64,000 nt of DNA. Source: Coleofasciculus sp. FACHB-1120 (GTDB lineage: Bacteria; Cyanobacteriota; Cyanobacteriia; Cyanobacteriales; FACHB-T130). The notes under the pieces were generated by a model. It was given only the letters and a program-made list of their open reading frames with translations. It was not told where the DNA came from and searched no databases. The stretch spans positions 124,001 through 188,000 of the forward strand of contig NZ_JACJTV010000007.1 of NCBI RefSeq assembly GCF_014698845.1, written 5' to 3'. The position numbers were made by a program, and so were the translations under genes. Position 1 is the first letter of the stretch. Each line of letters starts with the position of its first letter. Shown here in pieces: positions 63,918 to 64,000 of this stretch.

Positions 63918-64000
63918 TCAAATATCCACCAGTTCCCCCTCCTCCCACGCTTCACCATCCGGTTTAACCAACCGTTGTGCGAGCTTTTGAGTTCTACATC
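63918..64000 (-). CDS. C-terminal end of an unidentified minus-strand gene
   Basis: A minus-strand frame enters from the right edge and ends in TGA at 63918-63920. The 27 visible codons read RTQKLAQRLVKPDGEAWEEG then ELVDI, which is normal-looking protein. Too short to name. If real, it is convergent with brxL and is the next candidate cargo or boundary gene. Confidence 0.35.
   Translation of the reverse strand, partial: CRTQKLAQRLVKPDGEAWEEGELVDI

Larger units (their letters stand above)
42629..64000 (+). mobile_element. Type V-K CAST-like Tn7-family transposon carrying a BREX island (left part, right end outside)
   Basis: The predicted left tip is TGTCGATTAACA at 42629. It aligns with the left end I recall for the Scytonema hofmannii CAST, which starts TGT and has the same xTxACAxATTATxTGTCG pattern. 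The end repeats, then tnsB, tnsC and tniQ, are followed on the same strand by a full BREX operon. No right-end repeats (inverted copies of TTAACA...TGTCG) are seen from 46243 to 46322 or after 63866, so the element should continue past the window. That the BREX genes lie inside the element is inferred from this, not shown. Confidence 0.75.

Noticed and set aside
46243-64000. cas12k, tracrRNA or CRISPR inside the window
   Set aside because: Every long frame here is a BREX, Fic, DUF262 or HEPN gene; no Cas12k-like RuvC protein or repeat-spacer pattern is visible.

Overview
The window comes from a cyanobacterium, probably filamentous. GCGATCGC-type palindromes (HIP1) are scattered through all ordinary regions. 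The genes are typically cyanobacterial: CHAT/TPR, CHASE2 and DUF1822 proteins, a HetZ-related protein, an arsenosugar pathway, and the cyanobacterial form of mreBCD. Two thirds of the window is chromosomal background. The last third is an accessory island that is open at the right edge.

Layout. (1) 1-4086: the end of a RecB-like nuclease, a GNAT acetyltransferase, and a large fusion of a cyclic-nucleotide-binding domain, a degenerate sigma-54-activator ATPase and a membrane polyferredoxin. (2) 4232-21999, all on the minus strand: a long gene train that starts with a HetZ-related protein and runs through a sigma-like HTH protein, DUF1822, CHAT-CHASE2, a DUF928-like exported protein, TPR-CHAT, a Tat-exported caspase-like protease, a second TPR-CHAT and a Ser/Thr kinase. 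Four predicted Cys-His (CD clan) proteases with intact dyads therefore sit beside a kinase and DNA-binding regulators. (3) 22290-28434: paralogous lipoproteins, a YbhN-like membrane protein, an unknown protein, an M48 protease and a 2Fe-2S ferredoxin. (4) 28763-35144: an arsenic island (arsM, arsR, aquaporin, arsC, a phosphatase, arsH, arsS, TVP38-like). A tandem palindromic operator lies in the promoter ahead of the aquaporin gene. (5) 35464-42085: ssb, mreBCD, a HAD hydrolase, ribD and two unknown genes, separated by short-repeat spacers.

(6) 42629-64000 is the striking part. A transposon left end at 42629 begins TGTCGATTAACA and carries five TnsB-site-like repeats. It is followed by tnsB, tnsC and a short tniQ. 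Their lengths (580, 278, 172 aa) and sequences match the transposition genes of type V-K CRISPR-associated transposons (Cas12k CASTs). Directly downstream, on the same strand, is a complete type 1 BREX phage-defence operon: brxA, brxB, brxC, fic, pglX, DUF262, HEPN, pglZ, brxL. No cas12k, CRISPR array or right end is visible. In known V-K CASTs these lie at the far end of the cargo, so they would be expected beyond position 64000. The simplest reading is a CAST-type (or CAST-derived) Tn7-like element that carries a whole BREX island as cargo.

Functional logic. TnsB would bind the end repeats and join DNA, TnsC would be the ATPase matchmaker, and TniQ the target-complex adaptor. The cargo BREX operon would methylate host DNA (PglX) and block phage (BrxC, PglZ, BrxL). 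The Fic protein and the AT-rich DUF262-HEPN pair look like add-on toxin or defence modules inserted between core BREX genes.
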